The notes beneath the pieces are model-generated. The model saw only the letters and a list, made by a program, of their open reading frames with translations, did not search any database and was not told the origin of the DNA. A stretch of DNA of 5,729 bases, from positions 1 through 5,729 of the forward strand of contig JAGFXV010000113.1 in assembly GCA_017861475.1 (NCBI GenBank), given 5' to 3'. Positions 1 to 4,984 of the stretch are shown here, in pieces (the stretch's first letter is position 1; every line of letters starts with the position of its first letter). The translations under genes were made by a program, and so were the position numbers. The DNA comes from Bacillota bacterium (GTDB taxonomy: Bacteria; Bacillota; Syntrophomonadia; Syntrophomonadales; Syntrophomonadaceae).

Positions 1-1
1 C

Positions 2-877
2 CTGCAGACCGCCCACCAATATAAAGAGTCCGGCAAAAAAGAAAATGGTCGGCCATTCTACAGAGAGAAGCACTTCCTCCGGTTCTTCCCGGGTGACCAG
101 CATGAGCAATCCCGCTCCCAACAGTGCAACCGTAGCAGATTCCAGGTGCAGGCTCTGGTGAAGCAGGAACCCTAAAATGGTTATGGCCAAAACCGATAAA
201 GATTTCTTTAAAATCTTCCAATCGGTGATACTTTGAATTTCATTTAGCTCCATAAGCTGTTCTATTTTGTTCTTGTCAGCTGTAAGATCCTTTTTGAAAA
301 TCACTACCAGAATTACGATCGTAACTGCAAGAATAATAATTGCTGGAGGAGCCATGTTTATTATAAAATCCATAAAACCAAGTCCGGTCGCACTGCCAAT
401 CATAATATTGGGCGGATCACCAATTAACGTGGCCGTACCGCCAATATTTGAAGCAATAATCTCTGTAAACAAATAAGGAAGAGGAGATATCTCCAGACGA
501 TCGGCAAGTGCATATGTCACCGGAACAATTAAGAGCACCGTGGTAACATTATCCAGCAAGGCTGAGGCTACTGCCGTAATCAAACCCAACACTACCAATA
601 AAGCAACCGGCTCACCTTTGACCATTTTGGCAGACTTGATAGCCATGTACTCAAAGACACCGCTCTTTCTGGTAATCCCTACGATCACCATCATCCCGAT
701 CAACAGTAAAAGCGTATTAAAATCAACATGCTCAATGGCTTTCTCCTGATGAATAACCCCCAGGACAATAACCAACACTGCACCGAGCCAAACCACTACT
801 GTTCGATGAATCTTGTCAGCTATGATGAACGCATAGGTAATTAAGAATATTGCAATGGAAAGCCAGAAATATATCAA
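2..877 (-). CDS. ArsB/NhaD-type ion transporter (SLC13/IT superfamily), 3' end cut by the window edge
   Basis: A polytopic inner-membrane ion transporter. The reading frame stays open for 292 codons from a TTG start at 877 to the left edge, so the C-terminal part (about 130 residues by family length) is missing. TTG is chosen because AGGAGG (885-890) lies 7 nt upstream and no in-frame ATG sits near it. Visible features are repeated hydrophobic spans (about residues 2-20, 27-42, 54-69, 91-108, 112-125, 176-194, 226-240, 248-261, 276-292) and the family signatures SALLDNVTTVLLIVP (105-119) and NIGGTATLIGDPPNIMIG (144-161). These are shared by ArsB arsenite pumps, NhaD Na+/H+ antiporters and P-protein-like permeases. 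Sequence alone does not settle the substrate. No ars genes are nearby, so a cation/proton antiporter or organic anion role is at least as likely as arsenite. It lies 50 nt after a small membrane-protein gene, with no terminator between them, and probably shares its structured leader. Confidence 0.88.
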   Translation of the reverse strand, partial: MIYFWLSIAIFLITYAFIIADKIHRTVVVWLGAVLVIVLGVIHQEKAIEHVDFNTLLLLIGMMVIVGITRKSGVFEYMAIKSAKMVKGEPVALLVVLGLITAVASALLDNVTTVLLIVPVTYALADRLEISPLPYLFTEIIASNIGGTATLIGDPPNIMIGSATGLGFMDFIINMAPPAIIILAVTIVILVVIFKKDLTADKNKIEQLMELNEIQSITDWKILKKSLSVLAITILGFLLHQSLHLESATVALLGAGLLMLVTREEPEEVLLSVEWPTIFFFAGLFILVGGLQ

Positions 878-927
878 AGAACGTCCTCCTTTAAAGTGTC
901 ATTCCTCAACGTCTTATAGCATTATCT

Positions 928-1032
928 TTACCAGATCAAATAATAAAACGCAATGGAAGCAGACAGGGCTATCATCACCCAGAATAAGGTCCTGAACAGT
1001 TCTTTTTTCACTTGCTCGGCAAGTTCTTTCAT
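928..1032 (-). CDS. 34-residue single-span membrane protein upstream of the ion transporter
   Basis: A short gene of 34 codons plus TAA, read from ATG at 1030-1032. An excellent ribosome binding site (AGGAGG at 1042-1047, 9 nt before the ATG) is the strongest reason to call it real. The product begins MKELAEQVKKELFRTLFW and ends with one hydrophobic segment, about residues 14-33 (rich in L, F, W, A, I, Y), with a charged amphipathic N-terminus. This fits a single-pass protein with the charged N-terminus in the cytoplasm. It is the first gene after the structured leader RNA and is followed 50 nt later by the transporter's own ribosome binding site, so the two are probably cotranscribed. I do not recognise a named family. 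By position it could be an accessory or regulatory subunit of the transporter, but that is inference. Confidence 0.72.
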   Translation of the reverse strand: MKELAEQVKKELFRTLFWVMIALSASIAFYYLIW

Positions 1033-1053
1033 ATTATTTCACCTCCTTAAAAT

Positions 1054-1163
1054 AAAAAAGCCTACAAAAAAATGGATAACCTGTTAAACAGGCTACCCAC
1101 CCCAGTAAGCCGATTTCTCACTGATAAAAAACCATATTCCCGGTGAAAGGAACGTAGGCTTTT
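1054..1163 (-). promoter_or_regulatory. Structured 5' leader RNA (candidate riboswitch or attenuator) with a terminator-like closing stem
   Basis: On the minus-strand transcript AAAAGCCUAC (1154-1163) pairs perfectly over 10 bp with GUAGGCUUUU (1056-1065), which runs into a U-tract (1054-1059). Inside this closing stem are three hairpins: GUUCC/GGAAU (1149-1153 with 1136-1140, loop of 8), CAGUGAG/CUUACUG (1117-1123 with 1103-1109, one G-U pair, loop of 7), and GGGUAGCCUG/CAGGUUAUCC (1089-1098 with 1074-1083, two G-U pairs, loop of 5). Together they make a four-way junction. The first hairpin abuts the closing stem and could stack on it, and its loop CACC could pair with GGUG at 1098-1101. The 3' side of the closing stem lies just upstream of the ribosome binding site of the small membrane protein, so folding could control termination or initiation. 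A Na+-, cyclic-dinucleotide- or metal-responsive class is conceivable given the transporter, but I could not match a consensus. Confidence 0.6.
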
Positions 1164-1241
1164 CATCTCCACATCCCTAATTTTCATCAGGATTGCTTTG
1201 ACCGTTGTTTGAATATTTAATTATCATTCCCTAACAAATAT

Positions 1242-1270
1242 ATCATAACAGTTTATCTCTGAAGACTCAA
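1242..1270 (-). promoter_or_regulatory. Sigma-A-type promoter for the leader, small protein and ion transporter
   Basis: A -35 box TTGAGT (1265-1270) and a -10 box TATGAT (1242-1247) are separated by exactly 17 nt on the minus strand. They match the consensus at 4/6 and 5/6. Transcription would begin near 1235, giving a leader of about 200 nt before the small protein's ATG. The -35 box overlaps the stop codon of the EamA gene, and no intrinsic terminator is visible between them, so readthrough from the EamA gene may also contribute. Confidence 0.6.
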
Positions 1271-2127
1271 CCGTTATCAACATAACCAGGATCAGTTGCT
1301 TTTTCAGGCAGCGCTGCCAAAACACAGCGGATGGTTACCGCAGCGATTACGATCGCGCCTCCTGTCAATACAAGCGGACCGGGCTTCTCCCCCAGCATCA
1401 GAAATACCCAGAGAGGATTCAGCAACGGTTCAATGACCAGGATCAGAATGGCTTCCAGCGCCGGCGCATGCTTGATGGCCTTGGCATATAAGGTATAAGG
1501 TATGCCAAGCTGTACAACGCCCAGAATGAGCAGCAACAGCCAGCCATGGGCGTTGGGAGCAGACACGGACAGAAATGGAAGTCCGATCACCGCCGTCAAT
1601 ATATTGCCTAAGAATATCGATTCCAAGGGCGACCCGTCTTTTTGCATGCGCATAAAGACCGTCGATAGTGCAAAAGTCACTCCGCTGCCAGCCGCTATGA
1701 TATTGCCCCAGATCCTATCCGTACTGAGATTGTCAAGGAAAAACAGGGACATTCCACCCAGTACAATGAATACCGTTACCCAATCGTACAGCCGTGTTTT
1801 TTCTTTTAAAAGCCAGGCAGCCAAAAATGCCACATAAACAGGAGCCGTAAACTGCAACAGAATGGCATTGGCAGCCGTGGTTGTTTTGGTGGCAGTGACA
1901 AACAGTATGGTCGTGGCTGAATAGGCCAGCGCCGCTCCGATCTGGGGAAAAGACCAATTGATTTGTGGTTTTTTCAGGATCAACAGCATAACGATGGCGG
2001 CGATGCCGCCTCTGGCACCGGCAATCGCCAGCGGATGCGCATTGACCGATTTTATCAATAATCCACCCAGGCTCCACATGGTAGCCGTAGCAGCCAGCAG
2101 GAGCCAGGCTTTTTTTCTCTCATCCAT
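1267..2127 (-). CDS. DMT-superfamily permease with two EamA domains
   Basis: A 286-residue drug/metabolite-transporter-type permease of the inner membrane, full length for the family (about 280-310 residues, ten membrane spans). The first EamA repeat is about residues 7-132. It opens with LLLAATATMWSLGGLLIK and holds the conserved AxxxARGGIAA stretch around residue 38 and a typical LLQFTAPVYVAFLAAWLLKE segment near 90-109. The second repeat is about 140-275. It includes GVVQLGIPYTLYAKAIKHAPALEA and an EPLLNPLWVFLMLGEKP motif, the conserved glutamate-proline helix and GEKP loop of EamA proteins. The ATG at 2127 has GGAG 8 nt upstream and its own promoter. The substrate cannot be told from sequence; characterised relatives export amino acids or other metabolites. 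It appears monocistronic, although nothing blocks readthrough into the downstream leader. Confidence 0.93.
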   Translation of the reverse strand: MDERKKAWLLLAATATMWSLGGLLIKSVNAHPLAIAGARGGIAAIVMLLILKKPQINWSFPQIGAALAYSATTILFVTATKTTTAANAILLQFTAPVYVAFLAAWLLKEKTRLYDWVTVFIVLGGMSLFFLDNLSTDRIWGNIIAAGSGVTFALSTVFMRMQKDGSPLESIFLGNILTAVIGLPFLSVSAPNAHGWLLLLILGVVQLGIPYTLYAKAIKHAPALEAILILVIEPLLNPLWVFLMLGEKPGPLVLTGGAIVIAAVTIRCVLAALPEKATDPGYVDNG

Positions 2128-2161
2128 CTTATAACTCCGATTGTTTCAAAATACATTATCT

Positions 2162-2190
2162 ACTATAATCAGAGCTCCGTCACTTTACAA
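2162..2190 (-). promoter_or_regulatory. Sigma-A-type promoter for the EamA permease
   Basis: On the minus strand TTGTAA (2185-2190) and TATAGT (2162-2167) are separated by 17 nt and match the -35 and -10 consensus at 4/6 and 5/6. Transcription would start near 2155, leaving a leader of about 28 nt that contains the GGAG ribosome binding site. No operator-like dyad is evident. Confidence 0.55.
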
Positions 2191-2294
2191 TAACAAAATC
2201 ATGAAGAAATAATAACGCTTACTCCTGCCTTACATATTCAAGTATTCAGCAAGATCGGGGTAATCGCCGTAAAGGAAGAAGAATATCCGGAATA

Positions 2295-2340
2295 ATATAA
2301 GCCAGCCCCGGTACAACAAGCGACAAGGGCTGGCCTATAT
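2295..2340 (-). terminator. Hairpin terminator downstream of the aldehyde dehydrogenase
   Basis: Two 14-nt arms (2327-2340 and 2295-2308) pair on the minus-strand transcript as AUAUAGGCCAGCCC with GGGCUGGCUUAUAU, with a single G-U pair. Read on the plus strand that pair becomes an A-C mismatch, so the minus direction is favoured. The loop is 18 nt. The following tract is only moderately U-rich (it continues AUUAUU), so termination may be imperfect. It sits about 85 nt after the dehydrogenase stop codon. The rest of the gap 2128-2424 holds the EamA promoter and no convincing gene. Confidence 0.6.
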
Positions 2341-2424
2341 GATTTAGATCTTCATGCTGTCAGTAAGGAAGGTTTTGTATTTGCCTTAAGGCTAACGCTG
2401 ATGAATCTATCCTTAGTCCCCGCC

Positions 2425-3903
2425 TTAATCGTACATGCCGTATCCGCCTTCATTCATGGAAATAAAAATATTCTTGGACTGGGTGTAATGTGCCAGCATC
2501 ATTTTGTGTGTTTCGCGCCCAATGCCTGATTTCTTGTAGCCGCCAAATGGTGAATGGGCAGGAAGTTCATTATAGGTATTGATCCACATACGACCGGTCT
2601 GAACACCTCTGGCTACGCGCAGCGCCCGGTTGATATCCTTGGTCCACACTGCACCGCCTAAGCCGTATTCACTATCGTTGGCCATATCGATAACTTCCTG
2701 TTCAGTCTTGAATTTAATGACACAAACAACCGGCCCAAAGATCTCTTCCTGGGCAACGGTCATCTTGTTGTCGACATCTGCCAGTATGGTGGGCTGCATG
2801 AACGCACCTTTGCTCAACAGGCCGTCAGTATAGCTGGAACCGCCGATAACGACCCTGGCGCCCTCTTTCTTGCCGATCTCAACATACTTCAGTATCTTCT
2901 TCAACTGTCCATCATCGATCTGGCAGCCCATCTGGGTATCCGCCTCCCACGGAAGACCGACTTTGACTTTGGCAAAGGCCTCAGCCATGGCCGTCACAAA
3001 TTTATCATAGATATCTTCATGGACAAATACTCTTGAACCAGCACAGCAGACCTGTCCCTGGTTAAAGAGTATGCCCATTTGCGTACCTTCGATGGCTTTC
3101 TCCCATTGACAATCAGGGAAATAGATATTGGCCGATTTGCCCCCCAGTTCCAGGGTTGCGGGAATGATTTTTTTGGCGGCGGCCTCAGCAATGCTGTATC
3201 CAACCTCAGTTGAACCGGTGAAAGCAAGCTTGCTGAACCCGGGATGTTCAAGCACATAATTGCCGGTCGTGGAACCGCTGCCGGTAACAACATTTACAAC
3301 TCCGGGCGGAATAATCTCCTGCAATATTTTACAGAATTCCAGCAGACTCAAGGAAGTGGTTGAGGAAGGTTTCATCACAACTGTATCCCCTGCGGCCAAA
3401 GCCGGAGCGATTTTCCAGGCTGCCATCAGGAACGGAAAGTTCCAGGGAATGATCTGTCCTACGACTCCGATCGGCTCACGCAGAATGATGCTCATGGTAT
3501 TGTCATCAATCATAACCGCCTGGCCTTCTTCGGTTCTTACCGCACCGGCAAAATAGCGGAAATGATCTGCAGCCAGCGGAACATCTATATTTCTGGTCTC
3601 ACGGATCGGTTTACCGTTGTCCAATGTTTCCACCATGGCCAGCTTGTCAGCATTAACCTCTATAGCATCGGCAATCTTAAGCAAATAGGCGGCCCTTTCC
3701 TGGGGACTTACCTTTTTCCAGGTTGCAAAAGCATTTTTAGCGGCCTGGTAAGCATCGTCCACATCCTGGCGGCTGGCATTTACACAGGTTGATAATTTTT
3801 CGCCGTTGGCAGGGCAAAAAACATCAAACGTTTTGCCTTCATTGCTATCCACCCATTTCCCGTCAATAAACAATTTGTAGCTCTTGTCGATTGGTTTATT
3901 CAT
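2425..3903 (-). CDS. NAD(P)-dependent aldehyde dehydrogenase (ALDH superfamily)
   Basis: A cytoplasmic enzyme of 492 residues, normal for the family, that oxidises an aldehyde to its acid with NAD(P)+. All catalytic marks are present: IIPWNFP with Asn155 (oxyanion hole), VVMKPS with Lys178 (cofactor), FTGSTEVG at 228-235 (cofactor loop), LELGGKS with Glu252 (general base), GQVCCAGSR with the nucleophile Cys286, and EEIFGPV with Glu387. The start at 3903 (MNKPIDKSYKLFIDGKW) is preferred over the upstream ATG at 4026. It has GGAGGGG at 3914-3920, begins at the usual N-terminus of the family, and lies about 79 nt after the predicted sigma-54 start site, whereas 4026 lies upstream of that promoter. 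It resembles broad aliphatic or betaine-aldehyde-type ALDHs, but the substrate is not determined. It appears monocistronic, and the sigma-54 promoter suggests induction by a substrate or growth condition. Confidence 0.95.
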   Translation of the reverse strand: MNKPIDKSYKLFIDGKWVDSNEGKTFDVFCPANGEKLSTCVNASRQDVDDAYQAAKNAFATWKKVSPQERAAYLLKIADAIEVNADKLAMVETLDNGKPIRETRNIDVPLAADHFRYFAGAVRTEEGQAVMIDDNTMSIILREPIGVVGQIIPWNFPFLMAAWKIAPALAAGDTVVMKPSSTTSLSLLEFCKILQEIIPPGVVNVVTGSGSTTGNYVLEHPGFSKLAFTGSTEVGYSIAEAAAKKIIPATLELGGKSANIYFPDCQWEKAIEGTQMGILFNQGQVCCAGSRVFVHEDIYDKFVTAMAEAFAKVKVGLPWEADTQMGCQIDDGQLKKILKYVEIGKKEGARVVIGGSSYTDGLLSKGAFMQPTILADVDNKMTVAQEEIFGPVVCVIKFKTEQEVIDMANDSEYGLGGAVWTKDINRALRVARGVQTGRMWINTYNELPAHSPFGGYKKSGIGRETHKMMLAHYTQSKNIFISMNEGGYGMYD

Positions 3904-3992
3904 TACGATCACCCCTCCAAAATTTTGCCTGCAACAGAATTGATGCCTGTCCGGATCAGACAACCAATCATGAGCAGTTAGCAATTCTGAAT

Positions 3993-4010
3993 CGCATAAT
4001 GCATGCCAAA
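3993..4010 (-). promoter_or_regulatory. Sigma-54 (-24/-12) promoter for the aldehyde dehydrogenase
   Basis: On the minus strand the element reads TTGGCATG, four bases, then ATGCG. The -24 GG (4006-4007) and -12 GC (3994-3995) are separated by exactly 10 nt, the invariant spacing of RpoN promoters. It matches 7 of 8 positions of YTGGCACG and keeps the TGC of TTGCW. Transcription would start near 3982. No convincing sigma-A promoter was found in the same gap. Paired dyads lie at the expected enhancer distance upstream. Confidence 0.68.
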
Positions 4011-4097
4011 TCGCAGGTTTGCTCATATTTTCGCAAATCCTATTTTGGTGGGTTTTAAAATACTTTAAATTTATGAAAATTTTACTAATTAATTCAC

Positions 4098-4159
4098 ATG
4101 TAACATCTCTGTTAAATCAATGTTACATCTGCGACGTTTATGTCACACCCGCTGTCGCA
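4098..4159 (-). promoter_or_regulatory. Tandem dyad array, candidate enhancer (UAS) for the sigma-54 promoter
   Basis: Two inverted repeats of the half-site TGYRAC lie end to end. The first is a perfect 9-bp inverted repeat, ATGTAACAT (4098-4106) and ATGTTACAT (4120-4128), with centres 22 bp apart. The second is TGCGAC (4130-4135) and GTCGCA (4154-4159), separated by 18 bp, with an extra GTCACA (4142-4147) placed midway at 12-bp phasing. Relative to the predicted start near 3982 they lie at about -117 to -177, typical for a bacterial enhancer-binding protein. The stretch between array and promoter (about 4030-4097) is very AT-rich, consistent with DNA looping or bending. The activator gene is not in this window. 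Confidence 0.55.
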
Positions 4160-4171
4160 ATCATAGATTAC

Positions 4172-4203
4172 TTGTGAGGCCCCGGAGCCTTTTTGTCTCA
4201 CAA
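4172..4203. repeat. 7-bp inverted repeat in the gap between Nudix and ALDH genes
   Basis: TTGTGAG (4172-4178) and CTCACAA (4197-4203) form a perfect inverted repeat with an 18-nt interior. The interior contains a GC-rich core and, on the plus strand, a run of five T after a short GGC/GCC stem. It abuts the Nudix terminator and may be a second, weak terminator hairpin or an operator. The sequence does not decide which. The remainder of the 3904-4255 gap is covered by the enhancer, the sigma-54 promoter and the ALDH leader. Confidence 0.35.
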
Positions 4204-4240
4204 TAAAACCCGGAATCGGCATGATGCACAACTTCCGGGT
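4201..4240 (-). terminator. Intrinsic terminator of the Nudix hydrolase gene
   Basis: On the minus strand ACCCGGAA (4233-4240) pairs perfectly with TTCCGGGT (4208-4215) across a 17-nt loop and is followed by TTTATT. It begins 16 nt after the Nudix stop codon. It separates that gene from the sigma-54-controlled dehydrogenase downstream on the same strand. Confidence 0.75.
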
Positions 4241-4255
4241 ACGGCGAAGAAAGTA

Positions 4256-4858
4256 TTAACCAATTCCGTTAACGGTTGAAGAAACCATTTTTAATTCCTC
4301 AATCCAAATACAGTTAGGTTCTTTCATGTTCTGCACCATATCTACACACAAATCCCAATCCATCCACAAAACAGCCTCAACCTCCGACCTCTGGATGGTA
4401 AACTCCCCGGGCTCCGCATCTCGCCAGAGTGCATATATGTTGCTGATCTGATTATCCCAAAATTCCTGCCCGTGAAACGTTTCCCTGAATTCCATTTTTC
4501 GCTGCCCGCAATAAATAAGTTCTTCTGCATTCGCCTCAACTCCGAGTTCTTCCTTCAGTTCCCGCAGGGCCGATTCCAGGAAACCATCTCCGGCAGGGAT
4601 ATGTCCGGCACTTGATATGTCATAGCAGCCCGGATAGGACTCCTTGTCGGGGCTTCTTTTCTGCAAGAGCACCTGTGCCTTTCCGTGGTGTATCCGGATA
4701 AGCCAGATATGAGAGGTGCAATGGCGGATTCCGCGCCGGTGCGCCTCTTCCCGGATAACAGTTTCCCCTGTGGGTATTCCGTTTTCATCTACAACATCCA
4801 GCAGTTCCATACTTTGCTTCCGGTGGTTTTGGTTTTTACTATATTTAGGCTCCAGCAT
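4256..4858 (-). CDS. Nudix hydrolase, IPP-isomerase-like subgroup
   Basis: A 200-residue soluble Nudix protein that should cleave a nucleoside-diphosphate-type substrate using Mg2+. The Nudix box spans residues 85-107, GHIPAGD...RELKEELGV. It keeps Gly85, Arg99, Glu100, Glu103, Glu104 and Gly106 of GX5EX7REUXEEXGU, but has Asp91 where the consensus has Glu. The N-terminal MELLDVVDENGIPTGE, followed by RRGIRHCTSHIWL and QKRSPDKESYPGCYDISSAGH, is the pattern of the IPP-isomerase-like (YfcD-type) Nudix subgroup. Many of these are not true isomerases, and substrate assignment is unsafe. Two starts are possible. ATG at 4858 has GGAGG 10 nt upstream and sits 26 nt after the predicted transcription start. 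ATG at 4810 (MELLDV) has GGAAG 6 nt upstream and matches the usual family N-terminus. The longer form is given. It is divergent from the PAS-GGDEF gene and has its own terminator. Confidence 0.93.
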   Translation of the reverse strand: MLEPKYSKNQNHRKQSMELLDVVDENGIPTGETVIREEAHRRGIRHCTSHIWLIRIHHGKAQVLLQKRSPDKESYPGCYDISSAGHIPAGDGFLESALRELKEELGVEANAEELIYCGQRKMEFRETFHGQEFWDNQISNIYALWRDAEPGEFTIQRSEVEAVLWMDWDLCVDMVQNMKEPNCIWIEELKMVSSTVNGIG

Positions 4859-4890
4859 TATATAAAAACCTCCGATTTATCATGCTTACT

Positions 4891-4919
4891 ATTATATTCG
4901 ATTTAAATAAGTATGAAAA
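4891..4919 (-). promoter_or_regulatory. Sigma-A promoter of the Nudix gene
   Basis: A perfect -10 box TATAAT (4891-4896) lies 17 nt from a -35-like TTTTCA (4914-4919, 4/6) on the minus strand. The predicted start near 4884 leaves about 26 nt of leader carrying GGAGG, which supports initiation at the ATG at 4858. Confidence 0.65.
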
Positions 4920-4924
4920 AACTT

Positions 4925-4951
4925 AAAACAAAAAGCCCTGTGCGCCAGAGC
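4925..4951 (-). terminator. Minus-strand intrinsic terminator in the divergent Nudix/GGDEF gap
   Basis: On the minus strand GCTCTG (4946-4951) pairs with CAGGGC (4935-4940), with one G-U pair and a 5-nt loop, and is followed by TTTTTGTTTT. On the plus strand the stem has a mismatch and no T-run, so the direction is clear. No minus-strand gene lies upstream of it within the window. It ends just before the -35 box of the Nudix promoter. Confidence 0.65.
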
Positions 4952-4952
4952 A

Positions 4953-4979
4953 GATAATGCTATAGTTTATATTGAGGTG
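4953..4979 (+). promoter_or_regulatory. Probable promoter -10 region and ribosome binding site of the PAS-GGDEF gene
   Basis: TATAGT (4961-4966) is preceded by TG plus one base, an extended -10 arrangement that could work without a good -35; none is visible at 17 nt. An overlapping GATAAT (4953-4958) is an alternative -10. GAGG (4974-4977) lies 7 nt before the ATG at 4985. The TATAGT choice would leave a leader of only about 12 nt, so the promoter call is tentative while the ribosome binding site is good. Confidence 0.4.
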
Positions 4980-4984
4980 ATCAT

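Noticed and set aside
267..749. Plus-strand open frames of about 69 codons at 267-476 and 540-749
   Set aside because: They are antisense to the ion transporter, whose minus-strand frame shows clear family motifs, and they lack ribosome binding sites.
2205..2294. Plus-strand open frame ending ...IGVIAVKEEEYPE before TAA
   Set aside because: It is open for about 30 codons but has no ATG, GTG or TTG start with a ribosome binding site and no recognisable similarity. Treated as chance or an undecidable remnant.
2383..2428. GCCTTAAGGC palindrome and TTAAGGC/GCCTTAA inverted repeat at the aldehyde dehydrogenase 3' end
   Set aside because: Short, without a T-tract, and weaker than the 14-bp hairpin at 2295-2340. 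Not called as a terminator.
3904..4026. 41-residue N-terminal extension of the aldehyde dehydrogenase frame, from ATG at 4026
   Set aside because: The extension is not family-like, has no good ribosome binding site, and lies over the predicted sigma-54 promoter and upstream of its start site. The ATG at 3903 has GGAGGGG upstream.
4021..4060. A second possible -24/-12 element around TTTGCG upstream of the aldehyde dehydrogenase
   Set aside because: There is no GG at the required 10-nt spacing. The element at 3993-4010 satisfies the spacing exactly.
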